Part shown: in pieces, positions 39,634 through 50,064 of the stretch
How positions within the stretch are numbered: position 1 is the stretch's first letter
How the letters are laid out: each line of letters starts with the position of its first letter
Source: Aeromicrobium tamlense
GTDB taxonomy: Bacteria; Actinomycetota; Actinomycetes; Propionibacteriales; Nocardioidaceae
Direction: 5' to 3'
Assembly (NCBI RefSeq): GCF_013408555.1
Contig: NZ_JACBZN010000001.1
Coordinates: 682,001-746,000 of the forward strand
Length of the DNA: 64,000 bases
Notes under the pieces: generated by a model
The model's database searches: none
What the model was told of the DNA's origin: nothing
The model's input: the letters and a program-made list of their open reading frames with translations, nothing else
Program-made: the position numbers and the translations under genes

Positions 39634-41064
39634 ATGGGGGACGTGGAGGTCACCACCTCGAAGGTCAGCCGCCCGGTCCTGACCGCGATGGTCATCGGCT
39701 CCATGGTCGGAGCCGGGGTCTTCTCGCTGCCGGCGCGCTTCGGCACGGCCACGGGCGTCGCGGGCGCCCTCATCGCGTGGACGATCGCCGGCACCGGCAT
39801 GCTCATGCTGGCCTTCTGCTTCCAGGCCCTCGCGGTGCGCAAGCCCGAGCTGGACTCCGGCGTGTTCATCTACGCCAAGGCCGGGTTCGGCGACTACGTC
39901 GGCTTCAACTCCGCGGTCGGCTTCTGGGCCAGCACGATGGCCGGCAACGCCTTCTACTGGGTCTTCATCACTGCGACGATCGGCGCGTTCTTCCCGGAGT
40001 TCGGCGACGGCGACACGATCCTGGCGGTCGCGATCTCGTCCGCCGGCGTGTGGGTGTTCCACGTCCTCATCGCGCGCGGCGTCCGCGACGCGGCCGTCAT
40101 CAACCGCCTCGTCACGATCTTCAAGATCATCCCGATCCTCGTGTTCATCGTGGTGCTGGGCCTGAGCTTCGACGCGGGCACGTTCAGCGACAACTTCTTC
40201 GCCTACGACGACCTCGGCACGATGACCGAGCAGGTCAAGAGCACGATGCTCGTCACGACGTTCGTCTTCATCGGCATCGAGGGCGCCAGCGTCTACTCGC
40301 GCTACGCCCAGCGCCGCGAGCACGTCGGTCAGGCCACGGTGGTGGGCTTCCTGAGCGTGCTGGCGATCTTCTCGCTCGTCACCCTCGTGTCGTACGGCGC
40401 GTTCCCGCAGTCGCAGATCGCCGGCACCCGCCAGCCGTCGATGGTGGGCCTCTTCGAGGAGACCGTCGGCCCGTGGGGCGAGTGGTTCATCAGCGCGGGT
40501 GTCATCGTGTCGGTGCTCGGCGCCTACCTCGCGTGGACCCTGATGGCCGCCGAGGTCGCGTTCGTCCCCGCCCGCAGCAACGACATGCCGCGGTTCCTCG
40601 GCCGCGAGAACGCCTCGGGAACCCCGATCGCCGCGCTCATCGCGACCACGATCGGCGTGCAGGCCCTGCTGGCGCTGACGCTGTTCGTCGACGACTCGCT
40701 CAACTTCATGCTGGACCTCACCACGAGCCTCGCGCTCGTGCCGTACCTGCTGGCGGCGGCCTACGCGCTGAAGCTGACCCTGTCGGGTGAGACCTACGAG
40801 GAGGACTCCTCCGAGCGGGTGAAGCACGGAGTCTTCGCGGGCGTCGCCACCGCGTACGCGATCTTCCTCTTCGTCGCCGCAGGTCTGGAGTTCCTGCTGT
40901 TGTCGTGCTTGCTCTACGCGCCCGCGGTGCTGCTCTACGTCATCGCGCGCTTCGAACGCCGTCTGCGGATCTTCACCGTGTCGGAGGGGGCGTTGTGCGC
41001 GATCATCTTCATGGGCGCCGTCGTCGCCCTGTTCGCACTCGTCACCGGCTGGATCACGCTGTGA
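39634..41064 (+). CDS. arcD: APC-family basic amino acid antiporter (probable arginine/ornithine exchanger)
   Basis: A 476-residue protein with about 12-13 membrane segments. It has the APC opening [18 protein letters not shown] (substrate-contacting GxG in segment 1) and [18 protein letters not shown], characteristic of ArcD/LysI-type basic amino acid antiporters. It ends 22 bases before arginine deiminase, so arginine/ornithine or arginine/citrulline exchange is the likely job. A polyamine exchanger is the alternative. Confidence 0.88.
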   Translation: MGDVEVTTSKVSRPVLTAMVIGSMVGAGVFSLPARFGTATGVAGALIAWTIAGTGMLMLAFCFQALAVRKPELDSGVFIYAKAGFGDYVGFNSAVGFWASTMAGNAFYWVFITATIGAFFPEFGDGDTILAVAISSAGVWVFHVLIARGVRDAAVINRLVTIFKIIPILVFIVVLGLSFDAGTFSDNFFAYDDLGTMTEQVKSTMLVTTFVFIGIEGASVYSRYAQRREHVGQATVVGFLSVLAIFSLVTLVSYGAFPQSQIAGTRQPSMVGLFEETVGPWGEWFISAGVIVSVLGAYLAWTLMAAEVAFVPARSNDMPRFLGRENASGTPIAALIATTIGVQALLALTLFVDDSLNFMLDLTTSLALVPYLLAAAYALKLTLSGETYEEDSSERVKHGVFAGVATAYAIFLFVAAGLEFLLLSCLLYAPAVLLYVIARFERRLRIFTVSEGALCAIIFMGAVVALFALVTGWITL

Positions 41065-41086
41065 TGCCACGTCCCGAAGGAGCCCC

Positions 41087-42337
41087 ATGACGAACCCGTC
41101 CGACGCCTACGGCGTCCACTCCGAGGTCGGTCGACTGCGGAAGGTCCTGGTCTGCGCGCCGGGCCTCGCGCACGAGCGCCTCACGCCGTCGAACTGCGAC
41201 GACCTGCTCTTCGACGACGTGCTGTGGGTGCAGAACGCCCAGCGCGACCACCAGGACTTCGTCGAGAAGATGCGCGAGCGGGACGTCGAGGTCATCGAGC
41301 TGCACGACGTCCTCGCCGACACAATGGCCGATCGTGCCGCGCGCGCCTGGCTGCTCGACCGCAAGATCGTCGCGAACGAGGTCGGCGTCGGCCTCGTGGA
41401 GGAGACGCGCGGCTACCTCGACGAGCTGCCCGCCGACGAGCTGACTCGCTTCCTCATCGGCGGCCTGTCCACGCGCGACCTGCCGCGCGAGCTGGCGCCC
41501 GGCTACCGCGCCCTGGTGCGGGAGGCCCACGGCGGTCACGAGTACCTGATGCCGCCGCTGCCGAACACGCTCTACACGCGCGACACGACGTGCTGGGTGT
41601 ACGGCGGACTCACGCTGAACCCGCTGTACTGGGCGGCGCGCAAGGACGAGACGCTGCTGATGAAGGCGGTCTACGAGTTCCACCCCGACTTCGCCGGCTC
41701 GAAGGTCTGGTGGGGCGACCCCGAGGTCAACTGGGGCACAGCCACCGTGGAGGGCGGCGACGTCCTCGTCCCCGGCAACGGCGTCGTGCTGATCGGCATG
41801 AGCGAGCGGTCGTCGCGCCAGGGCATCACGCAGCTGGCCAAGTCCCTCTTCGACCGGGGCGCCGCCGAGAAGGTGATCGTCGCCGGCATGCCGAAGCTGC
41901 GCGCTGCGATGCACCTCGACACCGTGTTCACGTTCGCCGACCGCGACGTGGTGACGATCTACCCCGACATCGTGAACACGATCCACGCCTTCACGGTGCT
42001 GCCCGGCGAGGGGCTCCCGGGCATCGAGGTGATCGACCACGAGGACACCCCGTTCCTCGACGTGGTGGCCGACGCGCTGGGCATCGAGAAGTTCCAGGTC
42101 GTCGAGACGGGCGGCAGCGAGTACGACACCGAGCGCCAGCAGTGGGACAGCGGCAACAACCTCGTCGCGCTGGAGCCGGGCGTCGTCGTGGCCTACGACC
42201 GCAACACCTACACGAACTCGCTGCTGCGCAAGGCCGGCATCGAGGTCATCGAGATCGTCGGAGCCGAGCTCGGGCGCGGCCGCGGGGGCGGGCACTGCAT
42301 GACGTGCCCGATCATCCGTGAGCCCCTCGACGGCTGA
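41087..42337 (+). CDS. arcA: Arginine deiminase
   Basis: A 416-residue enzyme hydrolysing arginine to citrulline and ammonia. The start reads [18 protein letters not shown], and family blocks [13 protein letters not shown] and [12 protein letters not shown] follow. The catalytic cysteine is Cys404 in [10 protein letters not shown]. It has a strong AAGGAG ribosome-binding site. No ornithine carbamoyltransferase or carbamate kinase gene follows, so ATP would not be made from this step by neighbours in view. Acid or nitrogen stress use is more likely. Confidence 0.95.
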   Translation: MTNPSDAYGVHSEVGRLRKVLVCAPGLAHERLTPSNCDDLLFDDVLWVQNAQRDHQDFVEKMRERDVEVIELHDVLADTMADRAARAWLLDRKIVANEVGVGLVEETRGYLDELPADELTRFLIGGLSTRDLPRELAPGYRALVREAHGGHEYLMPPLPNTLYTRDTTCWVYGGLTLNPLYWAARKDETLLMKAVYEFHPDFAGSKVWWGDPEVNWGTATVEGGDVLVPGNGVVLIGMSERSSRQGITQLAKSLFDRGAAEKVIVAGMPKLRAAMHLDTVFTFADRDVVTIYPDIVNTIHAFTVLPGEGLPGIEVIDHEDTPFLDVVADALGIEKFQVVETGGSEYDTERQQWDSGNNLVALEPGVVVAYDRNTYTNSLLRKAGIEVIEIVGAELGRGRGGGHCMTCPIIREPLDG

Positions 42338-43349
42338 GCCGCGGCGCCGCTGGCTGCGCTTCGCGGTCACCGTCGCGGTGACGCTGCTGATCCTGGCCGT
42401 CGGGATCAGCCTCGCGGACGAGATCGACTGGGAGGGCGTGCGCTCCTCGCTCGCCCGGCTCGAGGCGTGGCAGCTGCTGGTGCTGTGCCTCGGGCTGCTG
42501 CTGCGGCAGTGGCTCAACGCGCTGCCGCTGGCGCTGTTCATCGACGGTCTGCCGTCGTGGCGGGCGATGCAGAACGACCAGGCCGCGATCCTCATGACCA
42601 CGGTCGCGCCGCCCCCGGCGGACTACGTGATGCGGTTCGCGATCTTCACGTCCTGGGGGATCGCGCTGCCCGCCGCGGTGGCCGGCTCGGTCATGAACAC
42701 GCTCTCGTTCTACGTCGTGCGGTTCGGGGCGCCGGTGCTGGGCAGCCTGCTGATGATCCTCCTCGGCACGTTCCACCTCGGTGAGCTGCTCGGCGCCCTG
42801 CCGAGCATGCTCGTGAGCGTCGCGATCCTCGGGGCGCTGTGGCTGGCGTTCCGTGGCGAGGCGTTCACGGCCGTGCTCGCGCGCCGGGCGGGCGACCTCG
42901 TGGCGCGGGTGCGGCCGAAGGTCTCGGGGGAGGCCTGGGCGGAGTCGGCGGCCGGCTTCCGTCGCCAGGTCATCGGGCGGGTGCCGCGGGCGCTGCCGCG
43001 CTCGCTGCTCGCGCTGACGGCCATGGTGCTGGTGGACGCGACGCTGCTCGTCGCGTCGCTCCGGTTCGTCGGGGTGGACGCGCAGCAGGTGCCCGCGATC
43101 GAGGTCGTCGTGGCGTTCCTCGTCGCCTACCCGCTCACGCTGTTCCCGTTCTCGGGCATCGGCATCCTCGACGCCGTGGTCATCGCGACCCTCCTCAGCG
43201 TCGGCACCGACGTGTACGAGGAGGGCGTCATCGCAGGATTCTTCGTGTGGCGCATCGTGACGATCGGCGGCCCGATCCTGCTGGGCCTGCTGTCGGTGGC
43301 GCTGTGGAAGTGGGAACTGCTGCGGCGCCCGACTACGCCGGCTGCGTGA
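42318..43349 (+). CDS. Flippase-like membrane protein (UPF0104/LPG synthase TM domain)
   Basis: A 343-residue protein with about eight membrane segments, matching the domain shared by MprF flippases and YbhN/AglD proteins. Landmarks are the early [18 protein letters not shown], the [18 protein letters not shown] loop and the late [18 protein letters not shown]. No synthase domain is attached. A substrate such as a lipid-linked sugar or aminoacyl lipid is inferred from family only. The GTG start lies 20 bases inside arcA, so translation is coupled, though a functional link is not obvious. It overlaps the convergent DUF3097 gene by 17 bases. Confidence 0.75.
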   Translation: MSPSTAEPRRRWLRFAVTVAVTLLILAVGISLADEIDWEGVRSSLARLEAWQLLVLCLGLLLRQWLNALPLALFIDGLPSWRAMQNDQAAILMTTVAPPPADYVMRFAIFTSWGIALPAAVAGSVMNTLSFYVVRFGAPVLGSLLMILLGTFHLGELLGALPSMLVSVAILGALWLAFRGEAFTAVLARRAGDLVARVRPKVSGEAWAESAAGFRRQVIGRVPRALPRSLLALTAMVLVDATLLVASLRFVGVDAQQVPAIEVVVAFLVAYPLTLFPFSGIGILDAVVIATLLSVGTDVYEEGVIAGFFVWRIVTIGGPILLGLLSVALWKWELLRRPTTPAA

Positions 43350-44169
43350 CGAAGTCGATGAGCTCCTCGACCCGCCCCAGGAAGGCCGGCTCGAGGTCGG
43401 TCCAGGAGTCGACCCGGCCGAGGATCGCCTTCCACGCCCGCGCGATGTCGGCCTGCTCGGCGTGCGGCCAGCCGAGGTGGGCGCAGATGCCCTTCTTCCA
43501 CTCGATGGTGCGGGGGATCGTGGGCCACGCGTCCATGCCGAGGCGCTGCGGCTTCACGGCCTGCCACACGTCGACGTAGGGGTGACCCACCACCAGCAGG
43601 TGCGGCACGTGGGCGACGGCGTCGGCGAGGCGCTGCTCCTTCGAGCCGGGCACGAGGTGGTCGACGAGGACGCCGAGGCGGCGCTTCGGGCCGGGGGAGA
43701 AGTCGCGCACGATGCCCGCGAGGTCGTCGATGCCGCCGAGGTGCTCCACGGCCACGCCCTCGGCGCGCAGGTCGTCGCCCCAGACCTTCTCGACGAGCTC
43801 GGCGTCGTGACGACCCTCGACGAAGATGCGGCTGGGCAGCGCGACCTTCGCGCGGGTGTCTGCCGCGACGCGCGAGCCCGAGGCGGTGCGGGTGGGCGCG
43901 GCGGCGACCTTCGGCGTGGGCGCGACGAGCACGACGGGCTTGCCCTCCATGAGGAAGCCGGGGCCGAGCGGGAAGACCTTGCGTCGCATCCGGCGGTCCT
44001 CCAGCTCCACGGTGCCGAGGTCGCGCTCGACACGCATGATCTCGCCGACGAAGCCGGAGGAGGCCTCCTCGACGACCAGGCCGGGATCGGCGGCCAGCTC
44101 GGTGGAGCGGCCTCGGGCGGGCCGGCGCCAGTCGCCGGAGAGCACGTCGGACCCGTAGCGGTCAGCCAT
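43333..44169 (-). CDS. DUF3097 family protein
   Basis: A 278-residue protein from the ATG at 44169 ([14 protein letters not shown]). The family is almost confined to actinobacteria. The C-terminal half carries a Toprim-like block: IFVEGRHDAELVEKVWGDDLR (conserved E), then LGVLVDHLVPGSKEQ (conserved D). That suggests nucleic-acid or nucleotide phosphotransfer chemistry, but no function is established. It shares an 8-base overlap with the upstream small gene and lies in the conserved hemW-hrcA neighbourhood. Confidence 0.85.
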   Translation of the reverse strand: MADRYGSDVLSGDWRRPARGRSTELAADPGLVVEEASSGFVGEIMRVERDLGTVELEDRRMRRKVFPLGPGFLMEGKPVVLVAPTPKVAAAPTRTASGSRVAADTRAKVALPSRIFVEGRHDAELVEKVWGDDLRAEGVAVEHLGGIDDLAGIVRDFSPGPKRRLGVLVDHLVPGSKEQRLADAVAHVPHLLVVGHPYVDVWQAVKPQRLGMDAWPTIPRTIEWKKGICAHLGWPHAEQADIARAWKAILGRVDSWTDLEPAFLGRVEELIDFVTQPA

Positions 44170-44590
44170 GGCCGAACCACGCCCCCAGGAGTCGCTGGTG
44201 GAAGTCCTCGACGTCGTCCTTCGTGCCGCTGTCGAGCGTGTCGCCGGCGATGAGGCCGATCGCGAGGTCGACCGCGGCGGGCCAGGTCTTGGGGACCTCG
44301 GCCGGTATCTCGTCGGTGACGAGAGCGCCGAGCGCGACCTCGGGCGCGTGACCGGGGCGGGTGACCACCATGACGAGCTCGCCGCCCTCGGGCCCATGGC
44401 CCAGGTGCGAGACCTCGACGAACGCCTCGCCGACGGCGCCGGCCCAGACCGACGCCATCGAGCCGCCGCGCGACTCGTGCGCGACGGTGGTGCCGTCGGG
44501 GGCGGTCACGGCGTAGGGGGTGTAGACGAGGACCTGGTCCCCGTCGACGACCTCGATCGCGCCGTCGGGGCGCACGGAGACCTCACTCAC
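44162..44590 (-). CDS. Hypothetical protein preceding DUF3097
   Basis: A 142-residue protein from a GTG at 44590 ([17 protein letters not shown]). I do not recognise the family. The sequence is acidic, with beta-rich periodicity and no membrane segment. Visible features are a [23 protein letters not shown] stretch and a C-terminal helix [15 protein letters not shown]. The GTG is supported by CAACCT six bases upstream. It diverges from hrcA across the CIRCE region and overlaps DUF3097, so the two form an operon. Confidence 0.7.
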   Translation of the reverse strand: MSEVSVRPDGAIEVVDGDQVLVYTPYAVTAPDGTTVAHESRGGSMASVWAGAVGEAFVEVSHLGHGPEGGELVMVVTRPGHAPEVALGALVTDEIPAEVPKTWPAAVDLAIGLIAGDTLDSGTKDDVEDFHQRLLGAWFGHG

Positions 44591-44596
44591 CCCGAC

Positions 44597-44602
44597 AGGT
44601 TG
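44597..44602 (-). promoter_or_regulatory. -10 element of the small gene before DUF3097
   Basis: CAACCT on the minus strand, six bases before the GTG at 44590. Confidence 0.4.
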
Positions 44603-44653
44603 CCATGTCCGCGGACGCCGTTCGTGCAGGCACACCGCCCTCGACGGCCTCGC

Positions 44654-44684
44654 TAGACTGGCACTGGTCAGGGTCGAGTGCCAG
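44654..44684 (+). promoter_or_regulatory. hrcA promoter with CIRCE operator
   Basis: CTGGCACTG-N9-GAGTGCCAG (44658-44684) matches the CIRCE layout (consensus TTAGCACTC-N9-GAGTGCTAA), with arms mirroring at 8 of 9 positions. The -10-like TAGACT (44654-44659) overlaps its left edge, so bound HrcA would block initiation of its own operon. Confidence 0.85.
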
Positions 44685-44703
44685 CAGCGTGGGAGGTGAC
44701 AGC

Positions 44704-45720
44704 GTGATCGAGGACCGCCGGCTCAACGTCCTGCGAGCCATCGTCGAGGACTACGTCGCCACCCAGGAGCCCGTCGGCTCGAAGGCGCTGGTCGAGCGCC
44801 ACCGCCTCGGCGTCTCGCCCGCCACGATCCGCAACGACATGGCCGCCCTGGAGGACGAGGGGTACCTCACCGCGCCGCACACCAGCGCCGGCCGGATCCC
44901 CACCGACAAGGGCTACCGGATGTTCGTCGACCGGCTCGCCGAGGTCAAGGCGCTGTCGGGCGCCGAGCGCCGCGCGATCGAGACCTTCCTGTCCGGCGCG
45001 ATCGACGTCGACGACATCGTCATGCGCAGCGTGAAGATCCTCGCCCAGCTGACCAACCAGGTCGCGATCGTGCAGTACCCGTCGCTGACCCGGTCGACGG
45101 TGCGCCACGTCGAGCTCGTCGCGCTCGAGGGCTCGCGCGTGCTGATCGTGGTCATCACCAGCAGCGGCCGCGTCGAGCAGCGCATCGTCGAGCTCGCCCA
45201 GACCCCCGGCGAGGGCCTGTTGGGCGACCTCAAGTCGCGCCTCGTGCGGGCCACCCTCGGCGAGCGCCTGCCCGAGGCCTCGCTGCGCCTGGCCGAGCTG
45301 ATCGACACGTTCGAGGTCGACGACCGCCCCGTCGTCTCCGCGATCGTCACCACGCTGGCCAACACGTTCTCCAACGAGCGGTCCGACGAGCGCGTCGCGG
45401 TCGGTGGCACCGCCAACCTGGCCCGCTTCGGCGCCGACTTCGACACCGCCATCCGGCCCGTGCTGGAGGCGATGGAGGAGCAGGTCGTGCTGCTGCACCT
45501 GTTGGGGGAGGCCACGGTCGGCCCACACGTGCGGATCGGCCGCGAGACCGGACGCGACGACCTGTCGGGCACGGCCGTCGTCTCCAGCACCTACGGACCC
45601 GACGGGGAGTCCTTCGCCCAGCTGGGCACGATGGGGCCGACCCGCATGGACTACCCCGCCACGATGGCCGCCGTCGGCGCCGTCGCCCGCTACGTCGGGC
45701 GAATCCTCGCCGACGGCTGA
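44704..45720 (+). CDS. hrcA: Heat-inducible transcription repressor HrcA
   Basis: A 338-residue repressor of heat-shock genes. The wHTH is [19 protein letters not shown], within [23 protein letters not shown], followed by [19 protein letters not shown]. The GAF-like dimerisation domain spans about 100-330. It binds CIRCE elements and needs GroEL for activity in the known systems. The GTG start is preceded by GGAGG. It is followed by dnaJ 34 bases later. Confidence 0.95.
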   Translation: MIEDRRLNVLRAIVEDYVATQEPVGSKALVERHRLGVSPATIRNDMAALEDEGYLTAPHTSAGRIPTDKGYRMFVDRLAEVKALSGAERRAIETFLSGAIDVDDIVMRSVKILAQLTNQVAIVQYPSLTRSTVRHVELVALEGSRVLIVVITSSGRVEQRIVELAQTPGEGLLGDLKSRLVRATLGERLPEASLRLAELIDTFEVDDRPVVSAIVTTLANTFSNERSDERVAVGGTANLARFGADFDTAIRPVLEAMEEQVVLLHLLGEATVGPHVRIGRETGRDDLSGTAVVSSTYGPDGESFAQLGTMGPTRMDYPATMAAVGAVARYVGRILADG

Positions 45721-45754
45721 GCGCTCCACCTCGGACTGCGAAAGAGAAGAGATC

Positions 45755-46903
45755 TTGGACTACTACGAACTGCTGGGCGTGTCGCGCGAGGCGACCCCGG
45801 AGGAGCTGAAGAAGGCCTACCGCAAGGCGGCCCGCAAGTGGCACCCCGACGTGAGCGACGCCCCCGACGCCGCCGAGCGCTTCAAGGAGGTCACGACCGC
45901 CTACGAGGTGCTGTCCGACCCCCAGAAGCGGTCGATCTACGACCGCGGCGGCGACCCGCTGTCGGCCGGCGGCGGCATGGGCGGCGGCTTCGGCCAGGGC
46001 TTCAGCTTCGACGACATCATGGACGCGTTCTTCGGCCAGACGTCGTCGCGCGGCCCGCGCCCGCGCACCCAGCGTGGCCAGGACGCGCTGCTGCGCCTCT
46101 CGGTCAGCCTCGCCGAGGCGGCGTTCGGCGTCCAGCGCGAGATCAAGGTCGACACCGCGGTCACGTGCGAGGTCTGCGACGGCTCCGGCGCGAACGCCGG
46201 CTCCGAGCCGGTCACGTGCGGCACCTGCCACGGTCACGGCAGCGTCCACCACGTCCAGCGCTCGCTGCTCGGCGACATCCGCACCTCGCGCCCCTGCCCC
46301 ACCTGCCACGGCTACGGCACCGTCATCCCCGACCCCTGCCGCGAGTGCAACGGCGAGGGCCGGGTCCGCTCGCGCCGCAGCCTGCAGGTCAACGTGCCGG
46401 CCGGTGTCGACGACGGCAACCGGATCCAGCTCGCGGGCGAGGGCGAGGTCGGCGCCGGGGGAGGCCCCGCCGGTGACCTCTACATCGAGATCAAGGTGGC
46501 GCGTCACCCCGTCTTCACGCGTCAGGGCGACGCGCTGGCCTGCCAGATCACGGTGCCGATGACGGCCGCCGCGCTCGGCACCCGCATCGACCTGCCCACG
46601 ATCGACGCCGACCGCGAGGACGTCGAGGCCGACCAGCGGACCGTCGCGATCGAGGTGCCCGCCGGCACGCAGTCGGGCGAGACCGTCGTGGCGCGCGGCC
46701 ACGGCGTCCCGCGCCTGCGTGGCTCGGGACGCGGCGACCTCACGGTGCAGGTCGTGGTGGAGACGCCGCGCGACCTCGACGCCGAGCAGCGCGAGCTGCT
46801 GGAGAAGCTGGCCGCGTCCCGCGGCGAGGAGCACGTCGACCCGGTCGTGGGTCACCACTCCCGCTCCGGCGTCTTCGGCCGCATCCGCGACGCCTTCAAG
46901 TAG
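45755..46903 (+). CDS. dnaJ: Chaperone DnaJ (type I)
   Basis: A 382-residue co-chaperone. The J domain has HPD at 30-32 and is followed by a Gly/Phe-rich linker ([14 protein letters not shown]). The zinc region has four CxxCxGxG repeats: [24 protein letters not shown] and CRECNGEG. Substrate-binding domains follow. It stimulates DnaK. It starts at a TTG with an AGAGAAGAG purine run upstream. It is the second gene of the CIRCE-controlled hrcA operon. Confidence 0.96.
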   Translation: MDYYELLGVSREATPEELKKAYRKAARKWHPDVSDAPDAAERFKEVTTAYEVLSDPQKRSIYDRGGDPLSAGGGMGGGFGQGFSFDDIMDAFFGQTSSRGPRPRTQRGQDALLRLSVSLAEAAFGVQREIKVDTAVTCEVCDGSGANAGSEPVTCGTCHGHGSVHHVQRSLLGDIRTSRPCPTCHGYGTVIPDPCRECNGEGRVRSRRSLQVNVPAGVDDGNRIQLAGEGEVGAGGGPAGDLYIEIKVARHPVFTRQGDALACQITVPMTAAALGTRIDLPTIDADREDVEADQRTVAIEVPAGTQSGETVVARGHGVPRLRGSGRGDLTVQVVVETPRDLDAEQRELLEKLAASRGEEHVDPVVGHHSRSGVFGRIRDAFK

Positions 46904-46918
46904 GCCGCGGCGGGTCGC

Positions 46919-46924
46919 TAGAGT
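46919..46924 (+). promoter_or_regulatory. -10 element of the HIT gene
   Basis: TAGAGT, six bases before the ATG at 46931. It implies transcription independent of HrcA. Confidence 0.5.
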
Positions 46925-46930
46925 CGCCCC

Positions 46931-47275
46931 ATGGCTGCTGACTGCATCTTCTGCAAGATCGTCGCCGGGGAGATCCCGGCCGAGATCGTCGCCGAGTCCG
47001 AGCACACGATCGCGTTCCGCGACATCAACCCGAAGGCGCCCGTCCACGTGCTCGTGGTGCCGAAGGTCCACGAGCCCGACGCGGCCTCGCTCGCCTCGGC
47101 CGAGCCGGCCGTCGCGGCCGAGCTCCTCGCGCAGACGCGTGTGGTGGCCACGCAGGAGGGGTACGAGGACTACAACCTGGTGTTCAACACCGGGGCGAAC
47201 GCGGGACAGACCGTCTTCCACGCGCACGTGCACCTGCTCGCAGGCGTCGACGTCTCGAAGCTGTTCCTGGCCTGA
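46931..47275 (+). CDS. HIT family hydrolase
   Basis: A 114-residue protein of the HINT branch: DCIFCKIVAGEIPAEIVAES at the start and the HIT triad HAHVH (97-101) near the end. These proteins hydrolyse nucleoside phosphoramidates such as AMP-lysine. Full normal length. An HIT gene next to phoH is conserved in actinobacteria. The rsmE gene often found between dnaJ and this region is absent. Confidence 0.94.
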   Translation: MAADCIFCKIVAGEIPAEIVAESEHTIAFRDINPKAPVHVLVVPKVHEPDAASLASAEPAVAAELLAQTRVVATQEGYEDYNLVFNTGANAGQTVFHAHVHLLAGVDVSKLFLA

Positions 47276-47278
47276 CGC

Positions 47279-47284
47279 TACGCT
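47279..47284 (+). promoter_or_regulatory. -10 element of phoH
   Basis: TACGCT, eight bases before the ATG at 47293. A GGAGG lies in the interval, so a very short leader or leaderless start are both possible. Confidence 0.4.
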
Positions 47285-47292
47285 GGAGGGGT

Positions 47293-48315
47293 ATGACTGA
47301 CGACACTGCACCGCCGCGGCACACGGTGACGATTCCCGCATCCGTGCCCCTGGTCTCCCTGTTCGGGCCCGCCGACGAGTTCCTGCGTCTCATGGAGGCG
47401 GCGTTCGACGCCCGGATCCATGCCCGCGGCAACGAGGTCACGATCACGGGCGAGCCCGCCGAGGCCGCCCTCGTGGAGCGACTCCTCGACGAGCTCGTCA
47501 CGATCCTGCGCACCGGGCAGGCGCTCACGTCCGAGACGGTCGAGCGCAGCATCGGCATGCTGCGCACCGAGACGCAGGAGCGCCCGGCCGACGTGCTGAG
47601 CCTCAACATCCTGTCGAACCGTGGCCGCACGATCCGCCCCAAGACGCTCAACCAGAAGAAGTACGTCGACGCGATCGACGAGCACACGATCGTCTTCGGC
47701 ATCGGTCCCGCCGGCACCGGCAAGACCTACCTCGCGATGGCCAAGGCCGTGCAGGCGCTGCAGGCCAAGGAGGTCACCCGCATCATCCTGACCCGGCCCG
47801 CGGTCGAGGCCGGCGAGCGGCTGGGCTACCTGCCGGGCACCCTCAGCGAGAAGATCGACCCGTACCTGCGTCCGCTGTACGACGCGCTGCACGACATGCT
47901 CGATCCCGAGTCGATCCCCAAGCTGCTGACGTCGGGCGTCATCGAGGTCGCGCCGCTGGCCTACATGCGCGGCCGCACGCTCAACGACGCGTTCATCATC
48001 CTCGACGAGGCGCAGAACACCACCGCCGAGCAGATGAAGATGTTCCTCACCCGCCTGGGCTTCGGCTCGAAGATGGTCGTCACGGGCGACGTCACGCAGG
48101 TCGACCTGCCCGGTGGCGCCACCAGCGGCCTGCGCGTGGTGCAGCAGATCCTCGACGACGTGCGCGACGTGCACTTCAGCCGGCTCACCAGCCACGACGT
48201 CGTCCGCCACAAGCTGGTCGGCCGCATCGTCGCCGCCTACGACCAGTACGAGGCGAACGGTCGCGGACGCGCCGACGCCGCCGGGGGAGCGCATGACCGT
48301 CGACGTCCTCAATGA
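47293..48315 (+). CDS. phoH: PhoH-like ATPase
   Basis: A 340-residue protein with a KH-like N-terminal segment ([27 protein letters not shown]) and a RecA-like ATPase: Walker A GPAGTGKT (138-145), ILDEAQNTT as Walker B, and [12 protein letters not shown] as sensor. It is an RNA-linked ATPase of uncertain role, usually paired with the RNase YbeY, whose gene starts 23 bases before this stop. The C-terminal tail is Arg-rich. Confidence 0.94.
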   Translation: MTDDTAPPRHTVTIPASVPLVSLFGPADEFLRLMEAAFDARIHARGNEVTITGEPAEAALVERLLDELVTILRTGQALTSETVERSIGMLRTETQERPADVLSLNILSNRGRTIRPKTLNQKKYVDAIDEHTIVFGIGPAGTGKTYLAMAKAVQALQAKEVTRIILTRPAVEAGERLGYLPGTLSEKIDPYLRPLYDALHDMLDPESIPKLLTSGVIEVAPLAYMRGRTLNDAFIILDEAQNTTAEQMKMFLTRLGFGSKMVVTGDVTQVDLPGGATSGLRVVQQILDDVRDVHFSRLTSHDVVRHKLVGRIVAAYDQYEANGRGRADAAGGAHDRRRPQ

Positions 48316-48760
48316 GTCCGGGGTCGACGACGTCGACGTCGCGGCCCTCACCTCGCTGTGCCGGTTCGTCATGCGCCGCATGCGCCTGCACCCGCAGACC
48401 GAGATGACGCTGCGCCTCGTCGACGTCGACACGATCGCCGTGCTCAACGCGCAGTGGATGGGCAAGAAGGGCCCCACCGACGTGCTCTCGTTCCCCATGG
48501 ACGAGCTGACGCCGGGCCGCGACGACGAGGAGCGCGACGCGGGCTACCTCGGCGACATCGCGCTGTGTCCTCAGGTCGCCGAGCAGCAGGCCCCGGCCGC
48601 CGGTCACGACCGCGACGACGAGATGGCGCTGCTCACCGTCCACGGCATCCTGCACCTGCTGGGCTACGACCACGCCGAGCCCGAGGAGCACGCCGAGATG
48701 TTCGGCATCCAGGGCCGCCTGCTGCTCGAGTGGGCCGACCCGGCCCTCCGGGAGAGCTGA
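48293..48760 (+). CDS. ybeY: Endoribonuclease YbeY
   Basis: A 155-residue zinc metalloprotein acting in 16S rRNA maturation and ribosome quality control. The metal motif [11 protein letters not shown] has its three histidines at 117, 121 and 127. The conserved [18 protein letters not shown] precedes it. It starts at an ATG with GGGGGAG upstream and overlaps phoH. Confidence 0.95.
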   Translation: MTVDVLNESGVDDVDVAALTSLCRFVMRRMRLHPQTEMTLRLVDVDTIAVLNAQWMGKKGPTDVLSFPMDELTPGRDDEERDAGYLGDIALCPQVAEQQAPAAGHDRDDEMALLTVHGILHLLGYDHAEPEEHAEMFGIQGRLLLEWADPALRES

Positions 48761-48761
48761 G

Positions 48762-50042
48762 ATGAGTGGTCCAGCCATAGCCCTGGCCGTCTTCCTCGTG
48801 GTGCTGGCCGGCGTGCTGGTGGCGGTGGAGGCGGCCCTCTCCACGTTCTCGCGCGCCCGCGCCGACGAGCTCACCGAGGCGGGCGTCGGCGGCGCCAAGC
48901 GCCTCGCGCGGATCCTCGAGGACCCGGCGCCCTACCTGAACTCCGTGCTGCTCCTGCGCATGCTGGCCGAGACCACGGGCATCGTGCTCGTCGCGGCGAT
49001 CGTCGCCGACGAGGTCGAGGGCTACTGGCAGAACGTCCTCATCGCCGCCGGTCTCATGTCGGTGGTGTCGTTCGTCGTCATCGGCGTCGCGCCGCGCACG
49101 CTGGGCCGGCAGCACTCCGAGAGCATCGCCGTGGCATCCGCCGCGCCGGTGATCTGGCTGACCGTGCTGCTGGGTCCCGTCCCGCGGCTGCTGATCCTGC
49201 TGGGCAACGCGCTCACCCCGGGCCGCGGCTTCGCCGAGGGCCCGTTCGCGTCGGAGGTCGAGGTCCGCGAGCTCGTCGACCTCGCCGCCGCCAGCTCGGT
49301 GATCGAGTCCGACGAGTCCAAGATGATCCAGTCCGTGTTCGAGCTGGGCGACACGATCGTCCGCGAGGTCATGGTGCCGCGCCCCGACCTGGTCTACATC
49401 GAGAAGCACAAGACGCTGCGCCAGGCGATGTCGCTGGGCCTGCGCAGCGGCTACTCGCGCATCCCCGTGATCGGCGAGAACCTCGACGACGTCATCGGCA
49501 TGGCGTACCTCAAGGACGTCACGAAGCGCGTCTTCGACAACCACGCGGCCGAGACCACCGAGAAGGTCGACTCGATCTGCCGCCCGTGCGTCTACGTGCC
49601 CGACACCAAGCACGCCGACGACCTGCTGCGCGAGATGCAGGCGCAGCGCACCCACGTGGCGATCGTGATCGACGAGTTCGGCGGCACCGCCGGCATGGTG
49701 ACGATCGAGGACATCCTCGAGGAGATCGTCGGCGAGATCACCGACGAGTACGACGACGAGCCCGATGAGCGCGAGCAGCTGTCCGACGGCGCCTGGCGCG
49801 TCAGCGCCCGCTTCGACGTCGACGACCTCGAGGAGCTCTTCGGCATCCCCGTCGAGGACGAGGACGTCGACTCCGTGGGCGGCCTCATGGCCAAGCACCT
49901 CGGCACCGTCCCGATCCCGGGCTCGGTCGTCGAGGTCGACGGCCTGCGCCTCGAGGCCCAGGCGCCCCAGGGCCGCCGCAACCGCATCGGCCGCGTCGTC
50001 GTCTCGCGCGTCGAGCCGCTGGACGTCACCGCCGAGGCCTGA
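48762..50042 (+). CDS. CNNM/CorC-type membrane protein with CBS domains
   Basis: A 426-residue protein. A DUF21 membrane domain with four hydrophobic segments (1-~150) is followed by two CBS domains (DTIVREVMVPRPDLVYIEKHKTLRQAM; SGYSRIPVIGENLDDVIGMAYLKD) and a C-terminal CorC/HlyC domain (VAIVIDEFGGTAGMVTIEDILEEIVGEI). It is linked to Mg2+/Co2+ handling and older literature calls it hemolysin. It sits one base after the ybeY stop, in the conserved phoH-ybeY-corC-era order. Confidence 0.92.
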   Translation: MSGPAIALAVFLVVLAGVLVAVEAALSTFSRARADELTEAGVGGAKRLARILEDPAPYLNSVLLLRMLAETTGIVLVAAIVADEVEGYWQNVLIAAGLMSVVSFVVIGVAPRTLGRQHSESIAVASAAPVIWLTVLLGPVPRLLILLGNALTPGRGFAEGPFASEVEVRELVDLAAASSVIESDESKMIQSVFELGDTIVREVMVPRPDLVYIEKHKTLRQAMSLGLRSGYSRIPVIGENLDDVIGMAYLKDVTKRVFDNHAAETTEKVDSICRPCVYVPDTKHADDLLREMQAQRTHVAIVIDEFGGTAGMVTIEDILEEIVGEITDEYDDEPDEREQLSDGAWRVSARFDVDDLEELFGIPVEDEDVDSVGGLMAKHLGTVPIPGSVVEVDGLRLEAQAPQGRRNRIGRVVVSRVEPLDVTAEA

Positions 50043-50052
50043 GCCCGGCCGG

Positions 50053-50058
50053 TACATT
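50053..50058 (+). promoter_or_regulatory. -10 element of the deaminase-like gene
   Basis: TACATT, six bases before the ATG at 50065. Confidence 0.5.
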
Positions 50059-50064
50059 CGTCGC

